Assembly: GCA_003487525.1 (NCBI GenBank)
Contig: DNDT01000007.1
Location: forward strand, 1-6,450
DNA from: Flavobacteriales bacterium
Lineage (GTDB): Bacteria > Bacteroidota > Bacteroidia > Flavobacteriales_E > Vicingaceae
Direction of reading: 5' to 3'
Length of the DNA: 6,450 nt
The position numbers and the translations under genes are program-made. Positions 1 through 5,289 of the stretch are shown here, in pieces (position 1 is the first letter of the stretch; every line of letters begins with the position of its first letter). The notes beneath the pieces were generated by a model. The model did not search any database. It was not told where the DNA came from and saw nothing but the letters and a program-made list of their open reading frames with translations.

Positions 1-882
1 TTCCAGATATGGGCATCGGTTGACACCATGCCGCAGCTTGTCTACGACTTTACCAGCACGAATTTGGGCGATACCATATACACCAAGGCACTGGCGGGAA
101 GCATGACTTTTTACCCGCACAAAGTGGTGGGTATTGATAGTGTGCTCGTAGGCAATAAATACCACAAACGTCTGGATCTTGTGGATCCGGCCAACTCCTT
201 TAACCAGGAATACTGGATTGAGGGCATCGGTAGTTCCTGGGGCCTTCCGTGGGCCACCTTCTGGAGTATTACAGACAACTCCTACGACCTTTCGTGCTAT
301 AATACTCTGGGCAAGGTTGTCTACGAAAATCCTTCACCCACCTTTGGGATGTGCGCAGGCACGCTTCCCGTTATAACCTGTGATTCGAGCTCTGAGTGTG
401 ACACTATGAATCTCTGTAAACTGATAATGCTTGTGTCGCAAAAGACCAACCAGCTGACGTCGGCTCAGGACAGTGCCAGGTACCAATGGTTGAATTGCGT
501 CACTATGCAACCGTTGATCGGAGATACAAACAAAAGTTTTACGGCTACCTCCAACGGTTCCTATGCCGTCATAGTCCAAAAAGATGAGTGTATTGATACT
601 TCTGCCTGCTTTGAGGTCACCGGAATGGGAATTAGCATTCAAAAGACCGAAAACTTCAGGATATATCCCGTACCGAGTACCGACAAGGTATTTGTCGACC
701 TGAACCGAGAGGAAAAGGTTGTTAGGGTTGAAATCACTTCGGTGCAGGGACAAGCTATTGAGCGGTTTTCTTTTAAAAAGACAAAAGTCCTTGAAATAAA
801 TCTGCCTTCGACAAAAGGCCTTTACCTCCTTAAGGTGATTACCGAGAGAGGGAGTTCGGTACACAGGGTGATCAGAGAATGA
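1..882 (+). CDS. Secreted T9SS type A sorting-domain protein, 3' part (5' end outside window)
   Basis: The frame is open from base 1 (F-Q-I-W-A-S-V-D-T before the first Met at 28), so the gene begins upstream and 28 is not a credible start; 293 residues are visible. Numbered from base 1, residues 10-110 form a beta-rich domain common in large Bacteroidota secreted proteins, recognisable by LVYDF (13-17), the VVGIDSVLVGNKYHKR stretch (42-57) and YWIEGIGSSWGL (71-82). Residues 148-206 resemble an Ig/PKD-like module seen in the same proteins (YQWLNC at 161-166, SFTATSNGSYAV at 179-190, DTSACFEV near 199-206). Residues 218-293 are a type A T9SS sorting domain: FRIYPVPS, a beta-rich core, then KGLYLLKVITERG and a basic end. 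The family is exported by Sec, carried across the outer membrane by the PorU/PorV machinery, and the C-terminal domain is removed or anchored. Enzymatic or adhesive activity, if any, lies in the unseen N-terminal part. The gene is richer in G+C than the genes to its right. Confidence 0.9.
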   Translation, partial: FQIWASVDTMPQLVYDFTSTNLGDTIYTKALAGSMTFYPHKVVGIDSVLVGNKYHKRLDLVDPANSFNQEYWIEGIGSSWGLPWATFWSITDNSYDLSCYNTLGKVVYENPSPTFGMCAGTLPVITCDSSSECDTMNLCKLIMLVSQKTNQLTSAQDSARYQWLNCVTMQPLIGDTNKSFTATSNGSYAVIVQKDECIDTSACFEVTGMGISIQKTENFRIYPVPSTDKVFVDLNREEKVVRVEITSVQGQAIERFSFKKTKVLEINLPSTKGLYLLKVITERGSSVHRVIRE

Positions 883-1069
883 GAATTTGCAGAAGACCCT
901 CAACTCGCGGTGTGCAAGTTCAACTGAATGTGGTCAACGTTCCTGATCCTTAAAACAACCTGGTTAACAGAATTCAAGCTGCGAAAGAGAAGTAAATCGG
1001 TTTTTAATTCATGCAGCAGCGCTCGAAAAGTCGATAAACCAAGCAAAATTGAAGTGAAGTGCATGGACC

Positions 1070-1110
1070 AGGCAAGAGGACTTTTTTCAAATTCAGGTCT
1101 TGCCTTTTTC
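1070..1110 (+). terminator. Rho-independent terminator for the secreted protein gene
   Basis: AGGCAAGA (1070-1077) pairs perfectly with TCTTGCCT (1098-1105) across a 20-nt loop, and the right arm runs into TTTTT (1105-1109). On the minus strand the hairpin is followed by GGTCC rather than a T-run, so it should stop rightward transcription from the gene ending at 882 and not the response-regulator operon coming the other way. The 187 nt between 882 and the stem (883-1069) contain short open frames on both strands, but none has recognisable protein character or a start signal. I read that stretch as a long 3' untranslated region or decayed sequence. Confidence 0.7.
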
Positions 1111-1133
1111 ATTTATAACTATAAGATGCGATG

Positions 1134-1826
1134 TTAATTTTCATCTGTTATTTCCAGTACATACCCCAATCCATAAATATTCTTCAAGCTCAACTCACTC
1201 GGAAGAAGCAACTTGCGAATTTTACTCAGATAGGTGTCCAAACTTTTGGATGTATACATATCATTTCTTTCCCAGATTTTCTCAAGAATGTAATTCCGCG
1301 TTACCACTTCACCTTCAGCTGACAGTAAAATTTTTAATATTTCAGTTTCAATCCTATTTACTTTTTGGTTTTCTTCTCCAATAAAACATAACTGCAAGGA
1401 TGTATCAAGTTTTAAATTAGCCCTGTGATAATAGCGATCAGGTTTTTGAATTTCTTTGTTCAGATTGCTAAGAATGGCCTTGCTTTTAAGAATTAACTCA
1501 TAAATCTCAAAGGGTTTGACGATGTAATCCACACATCCACTTGCGTAACCTGCGATAATATCTGATTTAAGTGATCTGGCTGATATAAAGATTATGGGCA
1601 ATTTGGAATGAGATTTATTTATGTGACTTGCAATTTCCAATCCATCCATACCGGGGAGAATTACATCGATCAGACAAAGGTCGTAGCTCGCTGATTCAAA
1701 ACTTTCCCAGGCCTTTAAGCCATTCGTAAACCACCTCACGTTAAACTCATGAATTTCCAAACTCTCTTTCAGCAAGTATCCGAGATTCTCATCATCCTCA
1801 ATCAAAATAACCTTATGCTTTTCCAT
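1134..1826 (-). CDS. OmpR/PhoB-family DNA-binding response regulator
   Basis: This 230-residue protein has the standard layout of a receiver domain (about 4-120) and a winged-helix output domain (about 132-226). The receiver shows the acidic pocket E10-D11-D12, the phosphoacceptor D54 in CLIDVILPGMDG, the switch residue S82 in FISAR, and the invariant lysine K104 in VKPFE. The output domain has the recognition-helix region around SLDTYLSKIRKLL (196-208) and the wing ending in IYGLGYVLEI. The ATG at 1826 is preferred: the frame opens 19 codons earlier (1883), but the residues between do not belong to a receiver fold and would lie inside the kinase gene. The start overlaps the 3' end of the kinase by 14 bp, so the two are very likely co-translated partners. 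Phosphotransfer from the kinase to D54 would promote dimerisation and binding to direct repeats. The divergent region at 3322-3461 is the nearest candidate target (inference). Confidence 0.93.
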   Translation of the reverse strand: MEKHKVILIEDDENLGYLLKESLEIHEFNVRWFTNGLKAWESFESASYDLCLIDVILPGMDGLEIASHINKSHSKLPIIFISARSLKSDIIAGYASGCVDYIVKPFEIYELILKSKAILSNLNKEIQKPDRYYHRANLKLDTSLQLCFIGEENQKVNRIETEILKILLSAEGEVVTRNYILEKIWERNDMYTSKSLDTYLSKIRKLLLPSELSLKNIYGLGYVLEITDEN

Positions 1827-3321
1827 GACTTGATAGATTAAAAGTAATTCGCACACTTGTTCCTTGGCCTTCTTTACTTTCAATTTCTATTTCCCCTTTA
1901 TGCAGGTTGACTATTTTTTTTACATAAAACAGTCCCAGTCCCATGCCCTTTAACGTTTGGACATGTAAGTCCGTTGATCTGAAATACTTATCAAAGGCTT
2001 GATTTTTAATTTCTTTAGACATGCCAATACCGTTGTCTGATATATCAATCCTGACCCTGTTTTTTAACACGGTACTTGAAATTCGAATTGTGGTGTTATT
2101 TCCACCATATTTTATTGAATTATCTATGATGTTTGAAAAAACATTTAGCATATGTATTTCATCCAATAAAACCATTGGCTTGTTCTTAGATAAATTTAGA
2201 GCAACATCAACCTGATTCTCTTGCAAATACATTTCAAAAGCATCACAGGTTTTTTCAATTAATTCATTGACATCATGATCCTGGAGGTTAAGGGTAAGTT
2301 CATTTGCAGAAAGTTTGTTTACTTGAAACAAGGTTTGAAAATTGCTACGAAGTCGTTCAACTTCAATATTCATAATGGTAAAGAGCTTTTGTTTTTTTAT
2401 CTCCGATAACTTGTCGTTATAGTTTTCAATGGTCAATTTTAAATTCGTAATGGGTGTGTTAAATTCATGCGTCATCATATTGATGAAGTCGGTTTTGATT
2501 AAAATAATTCTATCAGACTCTTTGATCATATTATAACTTCGGTAAAAAAGAAGCAGCAGAAAAAGAGTCAGAACGATAATAATTGGCGCAAAATACCATT
2601 GATTCATGACGCTCAGAATAGAGGGATTCTTCAAATAAATCTCGGCCCTTATTTCAGGCAATAATGAACTTTTATAAAGCGCAACCCCTTCCCTCATTTC
2701 AAAATCCTCTTGGTTCGATCCCCTATTCGAATAAATTAATTGGCTGTCTGCAAAAAGCTTAACAAAGCACCGATTCTCCCCTTTGATCACACCAATTTTT
2801 TTTGTAAAAAGGGAATCAAACAGCAAGGTATCCATGAGCCTTTCTCCTTCAGAACTTAGGACAAAATGCTTGTACGTTTTAATGACATACTTCTCTGAAC
2901 TATTGAGGCCTGGATTATATTCATGAATATCCAAAGGAAGAAATTCAAAATCAAAGCGCATGTTCACTCTGGTTTCCGTCCCGAAGTAAAATTCCTTGAA
3001 AAAAAGGCCATCTTTCTTGGAGTGGTGAATGAGGGTGTCTTTTTTTCCATACTCAATGGTTCCATCCGTATTTTTTGAGGCACCTGCAAGAGAAGAGAAT
3101 AAATGGAAATTAGCTCCGCTTGGAATAAATTGCACTGCCTGGGTTCTATAACAATAGTATTCTTCTTCCAAAATCTCTCCTATTTCTGCCAGTCTCAGCA
3201 AAACAAGATTTTCAAATGCCACATTCGAATTTTCAACCGATTTATTGATTAATTCCAATTGAAAAATGAGCAAGCCTAAAACTACCAGTGAAGGGAAAAG
3301 TATGTACTTAGAATATTTCAC
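1813..3321 (-). CDS. Membrane sensor histidine kinase, partner of the adjacent response regulator
   Basis: The protein has 502 residues. TM1 (about 5-22) and TM2 (about 243-260) enclose a roughly 220-residue extracytoplasmic domain that I do not recognise. It contains two cysteines (C57, C185) and many aromatic residues. After TM2 comes the HisKA helix pair with the phosphorylated His285 in MTHEFNTPITNL. The HATPase_c domain follows with N-box N397/N401 (SNIIDNSIKY), G1 D429-N-G-I-G433, F-box around F443-F447, and G2 GMGLGL (459-464). All catalytic elements are intact. The start codon is GTG at 3321 (the plus strand reads CAC at 3319-3321). The frame stays open upstream, but there is no in-frame ATG before residue 121, and the GTG places TM1 properly at the N terminus. 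It is transcribed first in the operon and overlaps the regulator by 14 bp. The kinase is probably autophosphorylated in response to an envelope or external signal; the ligand cannot be read from the sequence. Confidence 0.93.
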   Translation of the reverse strand: MKYSKYILFPSLVVLGLLIFQLELINKSVENSNVAFENLVLLRLAEIGEILEEEYYCYRTQAVQFIPSGANFHLFSSLAGASKNTDGTIEYGKKDTLIHHSKKDGLFFKEFYFGTETRVNMRFDFEFLPLDIHEYNPGLNSSEKYVIKTYKHFVLSSEGERLMDTLLFDSLFTKKIGVIKGENRCFVKLFADSQLIYSNRGSNQEDFEMREGVALYKSSLLPEIRAEIYLKNPSILSVMNQWYFAPIIIVLTLFLLLLFYRSYNMIKESDRIILIKTDFINMMTHEFNTPITNLKLTIENYNDKLSEIKKQKLFTIMNIEVERLRSNFQTLFQVNKLSANELTLNLQDHDVNELIEKTCDAFEMYLQENQVDVALNLSKNKPMVLLDEIHMLNVFSNIIDNSIKYGGNNTTIRISSTVLKNRVRIDISDNGIGMSKEIKNQAFDKYFRSTDLHVQTLKGMGLGLFYVKKIVNLHKGEIEIESKEGQGTSVRITFNLSSHGKA

Positions 3322-3326
3322 GTAAT

Positions 3327-3334
3327 CAAAACTA
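3327..3334 (-). promoter_or_regulatory. Possible -7 element for the kinase-regulator operon
   Basis: Read on the minus strand this is TAGTTTTG, an exact fit to the Bacteroidota -7 consensus TAnnTTTG and the only such match on this strand between 3322 and 3461. It ends only 5 nt before the GTG start, so transcription would begin at or within a base or two of the start codon and give a leaderless or nearly leaderless message. No TTG stands at the usual -33 distance. It is therefore either a weak promoter that needs an activator or a chance match. Confidence 0.3.
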
Positions 3335-3369
3335 GCTAAAAAAGGAAGGTTTAAAATAATATATAATTC

Positions 3370-3405
3370 TTTGAGATTGTTTTGAGTTTTTTTGTTATTC
3401 TTTTG
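3370..3405 (+). promoter_or_regulatory. Four helically phased TTTG repeats, candidate response-regulator site
   Basis: TTTG occurs at 3370-3373, 3381-3384, 3391-3394 and 3402-3405, spaced 11, 10 and 11 bp. The first two units read TTTGAG and the last two TTTGTTATT. A degenerate fifth unit (CTGATT, its G at 3416) continues the phase. OmpR/PhoB-type regulators bind tandem half-sites about 10-11 bp apart, usually overlapping the upstream promoter element. This array ends where the -33 element of the rightward promoter is expected, which is the geometry for activation by contact with RNA polymerase. Assigning it to the neighbouring regulator is inference from position and spacing; a T-rich tract could produce some matches by chance. 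Confidence 0.45.
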
Positions 3406-3429
3406 TTATTATCCTGATTATAAGCAACT

Positions 3430-3437
3430 TATATTTG
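3430..3437 (+). promoter_or_regulatory. Bacteroidota-type -7 promoter element (TATATTTG)
   Basis: TATATTTG matches TAnnTTTG exactly. The nearest upstream TTTG (3402-3405) lies 24 bp away, longer than the usual spacing of about 17-23, which suggests a weak basal promoter that an activator could assist. Transcription would start near 3442, leaving an AT-rich leader of about 20 nt before the ATG at 3462. No Shine-Dalgarno sequence is present in that leader, as is normal for this phylum. Confidence 0.6.
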
Positions 3438-3461
3438 CATGAATCATTAAATTTTACATAT

Positions 3462-4424
3462 ATGCGAATCAAATACCAGCTAATTAGCGCACTTATCCTA
3501 TTGCTGTCAATATCCCATTTAGGAAGCCTCAAAGCACAGAATTATGTCTTATATCAAGGTAATGGTGCATACAATGAATTGAACAATGCCATAGTGGTTT
3601 CGAGCGATTTGGATCTTATGGAATATCGAGAAAAATTCAATGGCCATGTAAGCAACGATTTCAATTTAAAATTATTCGGTCTTGAAATGGATACAGATTC
3701 CGTAATTGTGGGACGACAAGGCTTTTTGTTAATGGTTACAAAAGATGGGAACCATATTATGGCCATTGATCCCTTCGTAGCGGAAAACGTAACCAAATAC
3801 GATACTACTTCTAAAATTTCGCACAAAATTGAAATCGTGAATGGATTAAGATACTATGTCATACAGTGGAAAAACATCCAAACTTCTGATGCGGCAGGAA
3901 AATATATTAACCTACAGTTGTGGTTGGAAGAAGGAGGTGAAAACGTTAAATTTCATTTTGGACCAACCGATGTACCTGAGTTGGCAACTAGCCAAAATGG
4001 AATTCAATGTGGCGTTTATCAATTATCGCCAACTTTTCAAGTAGAAAAATTCACCAACTTAACTGGAACGGCAGAAAACCCAGACCCTAGTAGTGCCAAA
4101 TATGGCAAGCTATCTACTTTTCCCCAAAATGAGATGATTTACACTTTTGCGACTGGTAATCCAACCTCATTAGATGAAATTCACCTTTCACCTGTTGTCA
4201 GTATATTTCCTAATCCAGTTTCAGAATTTTTAATTCTAACTGTAAGCGAAAGTGAAATAGGTATGCCAATCTCAATCAAATCATTTAATGGACAAGAGGT
4301 TTTCACAGGTAAGATAAAAGCAACAAAAACCGAGATTGACTTTAGTCAGCAGACCAATGGGCTTTATTTTGTTCGTATTGGTAACGAATATGTTCAAGGA
4401 GTCTATAAAGTCATGAAACAATAG
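3462..4424 (+). CDS. Secreted T9SS type A sorting-domain protein, complete
   Basis: The protein has 320 residues from the ATG at 3462. The frame can be opened nine codons earlier at a TTG (3435), but that codon lies inside the -7 promoter element, and the ATG places a classical signal peptide exactly at the N terminus: basic MRIKYQ, hydrophobic core LISALILLLSI, and probable signal peptidase I cleavage after A25 (SLKA|QN). Residues 26-235 are beta-rich. They include a segment typical of Bacteroidota cell-surface proteins, with VGRQGFLLMVT (83-93), YYVIQWKNIQ (131-140), YINLQLWLEEGGENVKFHFGP (148-168) as its key stretches. Residues 242-320 form a type A sorting domain (SIFPNPVSEFLILTV, then NGLYFVRIG, and YKVMKQ at the end). 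The protein should be exported by Sec and delivered to the surface or medium by T9SS. No catalytic motif is visible; a structural, adhesive or ligand-binding role is possible. It is divergent from the kinase-regulator operon and shares its intergenic region, so it is a natural candidate for control by that pair. Confidence 0.92.
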   Translation: MRIKYQLISALILLLSISHLGSLKAQNYVLYQGNGAYNELNNAIVVSSDLDLMEYREKFNGHVSNDFNLKLFGLEMDTDSVIVGRQGFLLMVTKDGNHIMAIDPFVAENVTKYDTTSKISHKIEIVNGLRYYVIQWKNIQTSDAAGKYINLQLWLEEGGENVKFHFGPTDVPELATSQNGIQCGVYQLSPTFQVEKFTNLTGTAENPDPSSAKYGKLSTFPQNEMIYTFATGNPTSLDEIHLSPVVSIFPNPVSEFLILTVSESEIGMPISIKSFNGQEVFTGKIKATKTEIDFSQQTNGLYFVRIGNEYVQGVYKVMKQ

Positions 4425-4480
4425 GAGTATATAACATACTTTGACCAAAAGATTGTATTAACACCTTAAATAGCTGGACA

Positions 4481-4520
4481 GATTTTCTAAAACGGTTTAG
4501 TAGATTAATTTTAGAAAGTC
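4481..4520. repeat. 12-bp inverted repeat just before the transposase ATG
   Basis: GATTTTCTAAAA (4481-4492) pairs with TTTTAGAAAGTC (4509-4520), eleven Watson-Crick pairs plus one T-G wobble, around a 16-nt loop. The right arm ends at the base before the ATG at 4521. In several IS elements such a structure, formed only in read-through transcripts, hides the transposase start and keeps outside promoters from driving transposition. No T-run follows, so it is not a standard terminator. Confidence 0.5.
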
Positions 4521-4592
4521 ATGTCAAAGAGAAGAACGTTTACCAGGGAGAAGAAGCTTGAGATTACACATCCTCTGGACAACTTTATCTAA
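4521..4592 (+). pseudogene. Transposase OrfA N-terminal fragment
   Basis: Only 23 codons remain (stop TAA at 4590-4592). The first 15 residues, MSKRRTFTREKKLEI, have the basic run followed by a TREKKLE-type helix start found at the beginning of IS3-family OrfA proteins, where the helix-turn-helix normally follows. Residues 16-23 (THPLDNFI) look unrelated and probably arise from sequence beyond the deletion junction. The fragment cannot encode a working transposase. Its stop overlaps the stop of the antiparallel terC relic. Confidence 0.5.
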
Positions 4593-4741
4593 ACCTCCCC
4601 TTTTTCTTCTTTTCCCACTACGTCCTCTGCTCTTTGGTGAAGGTGTACCGGTTTGCTCCTTTTTCTCAGTCTCATAATCAGCATTTCTACGATTAAACTG
4701 AAAAATACTGCAAAGTAGATGTAGCCTTTCGGGACGGGTAT
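4589..4741 (-). pseudogene. terC: TerC C-terminal fragment, 5'-truncated second terC
   Basis: Read on the minus strand from about 4741 this encodes the last transmembrane helix and tail of a TerC protein: PVPKGYIYFAVFFSLIVEM, then LIMRLRKRSKPVHLHQRAED and a charged tail ending at TAG (4589-4591). Against the intact terC at the right of the window, 29 of 38 aligned residues are identical, including 18 in a row from VPKGY to VEM. Within those 18 codons, 10 differ, all at synonymous sites, so the two copies diverged while both were under protein-level selection. The frame continues back only to a stop at 4763-4765, there is no plausible start, and no upstream TerC sequence exists before the 4-TM gene's stop at 4792. 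It is therefore a relic of a second terC that lost its 5' part. Confidence 0.85.
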
Positions 4742-4791
4742 GCCTATTAATTTAGTTTTGTGTTAAATCATCATTCGATTTTCCGTTTCCT

Positions 4792-5289
4792 CTATTCTTC
4801 GGAGTTTCTTTCTGTTCCGTAAATAAAAAGTTGCCTTATTTTATCCCAGAAATCCCCTCCCGCAATAAAGAAACTCAGCAAGAACAATAAATTCATAACC
4901 CAGTGAAAAAATACCAGCCGCTCCCCCAATAAATCCAGAATGTACCTTGAGTGAATCTCAATTACACCTTCAACAAGACATAATGAAAACAAGGTCACTC
5001 CAATGTAATACCTGGTTCTACTCACCCTTTGTGGTGAAATGAAAGAAAGGACATCGTGCAGTTTGGACATCAGGAATTCCCAGGCATCCCGACCCATAAT
5101 GGCAATACCAATGACCATAAATACTTCAGGTATGCCAAAAACCAGTCCCCCGATCACAAGTGCCTTGAGGCCCTGAGGCAAATCCATGTCTTTGATATAA
5201 AAACTCAACAATGGTGACAAAAAACCTATAATCAATAGAATCAGTCCCAGTAGAAGCCTGGCTTGATTATCATTCCCTTTTTCACTCAT
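4792..5289 (-). CDS. Four-TM membrane protein with a duplicated hairpin, function unknown
   Basis: The protein has 165 residues with likely TM segments at about 11-31, 42-64, 93-111 and 125-143. It appears to be two similar halves, each a TM hairpin followed by an amphipathic stretch: GRDAWEFLMSKLHDV after TM2 (66-80) and GGDFWDKIRQLF after TM4 (144-155), sharing G-x-D-x-W. SRTRYYIGVTLF (90-101) opens the second half. I recall similar GGDFWDKLRxLF endings in small uncharacterised bacterial membrane proteins, but I know no assigned function. The ATG at 5289 overlaps the end of the preceding gene by 8 bp (ATGAGTGA), and a purine-rich AAGGGGAAGAG lies a few bases upstream, so translation is probably coupled. 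It is the last intact gene of the terC operon, and a role beside the TMEM175-like protein or TerC is inference from context. C- and N-terminal tails are short and charged. Confidence 0.8.
   Translation of the reverse strand: MSEKGNDNQARLLLGLILLIIGFLSPLLSFYIKDMDLPQGLKALVIGGLVFGIPEVFMVIGIAIMGRDAWEFLMSKLHDVLSFISPQRVSRTRYYIGVTLFSLCLVEGVIEIHSRYILDLLGERLVFFHWVMNLLFLLSFFIAGGDFWDKIRQLFIYGTERNSEE

Larger units (their letters stand above)
4475..4592 (+). mobile_element. Insertion-sequence left-end remnant (IS3-like)
   Basis: The segment starts with TGGACAG, in the style of IS3-family ends (TG...CA elements). An imperfect inverted repeat and then an ATG at 4521 follow, 46 bp in, a normal distance from left end to orfA in that family. 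The encoded start MSKRRTFTREKKLEI resembles an OrfA transposase N terminus, and similarity stops after about 15 codons. No matching right end, second ORF or target-site duplication can be found in the window. The rest of the element was evidently deleted, and the sequence runs directly into the terC relic. Family assignment rests on a short stretch and is tentative. Confidence 0.5.
4474..4594 (+). repeat. Imperfect direct repeat, CTGGACA...TCTAAA, 101 bp apart
   Basis: CTGGACAGATTTTCTAAAA (4474-4492) recurs imperfectly as CTGGACAACTTTATCTAAA (4575-4593), with seven identical leading bases and a shared TCTAAA. The copies are in direct, not inverted, orientation, so they are not the two ends of one IS. 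They could mark a second IS end, a recombination scar or chance, since the second copy overlaps the stop codon of the terC relic. Confidence 0.3.
4425..4791. other. Gene-free stretch made of IS and terC debris
   Basis: No intact gene fits in these 367 bases. From left to right they hold about 50 nt of AT-rich 3' flank of the secreted-protein gene (with only a weak 5-bp AGTAT/ATACT stem near 4429), an insertion-sequence left-end relic (about 4475-4592), a truncated terC 3' end on the minus strand (4589-4741), and about 50 nt without recognisable content up to the 4-TM gene's stop codon. I found no strong terminator for the gene ending at 4424 or for the membrane operon arriving from the right. 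Confidence 0.7.

Noticed and set aside
334..903. 189-codon open frame on the minus strand
   Set aside because: It lies antisense to the T9SS protein gene, whose plus-strand product has clear domain character. The minus product has no recognisable motif.
900..1112. 70-codon minus-strand and 69-codon plus-strand frames in the gap after the first gene
   Set aside because: Both run through the terminator hairpin, overlap each other almost entirely, and show no family character or start signal.
1827..1883. Upstream 19-codon extension of the response regulator
   Set aside because: The extra residues do not fit a receiver domain and would lie within the kinase coding sequence. The ATG at 1826 starts exactly where receiver domains begin.
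3435..3461. Nine-codon N-terminal extension of the secreted protein starting at TTG
   Set aside because: The TTG is part of the -7 promoter element, and the extension would precede an otherwise perfect signal peptide.
4429..4444. AGTAT/ATACT stem after the secreted-protein gene as a terminator
   Set aside because: Only five A/T-rich pairs and a short T-run; too weak to call.
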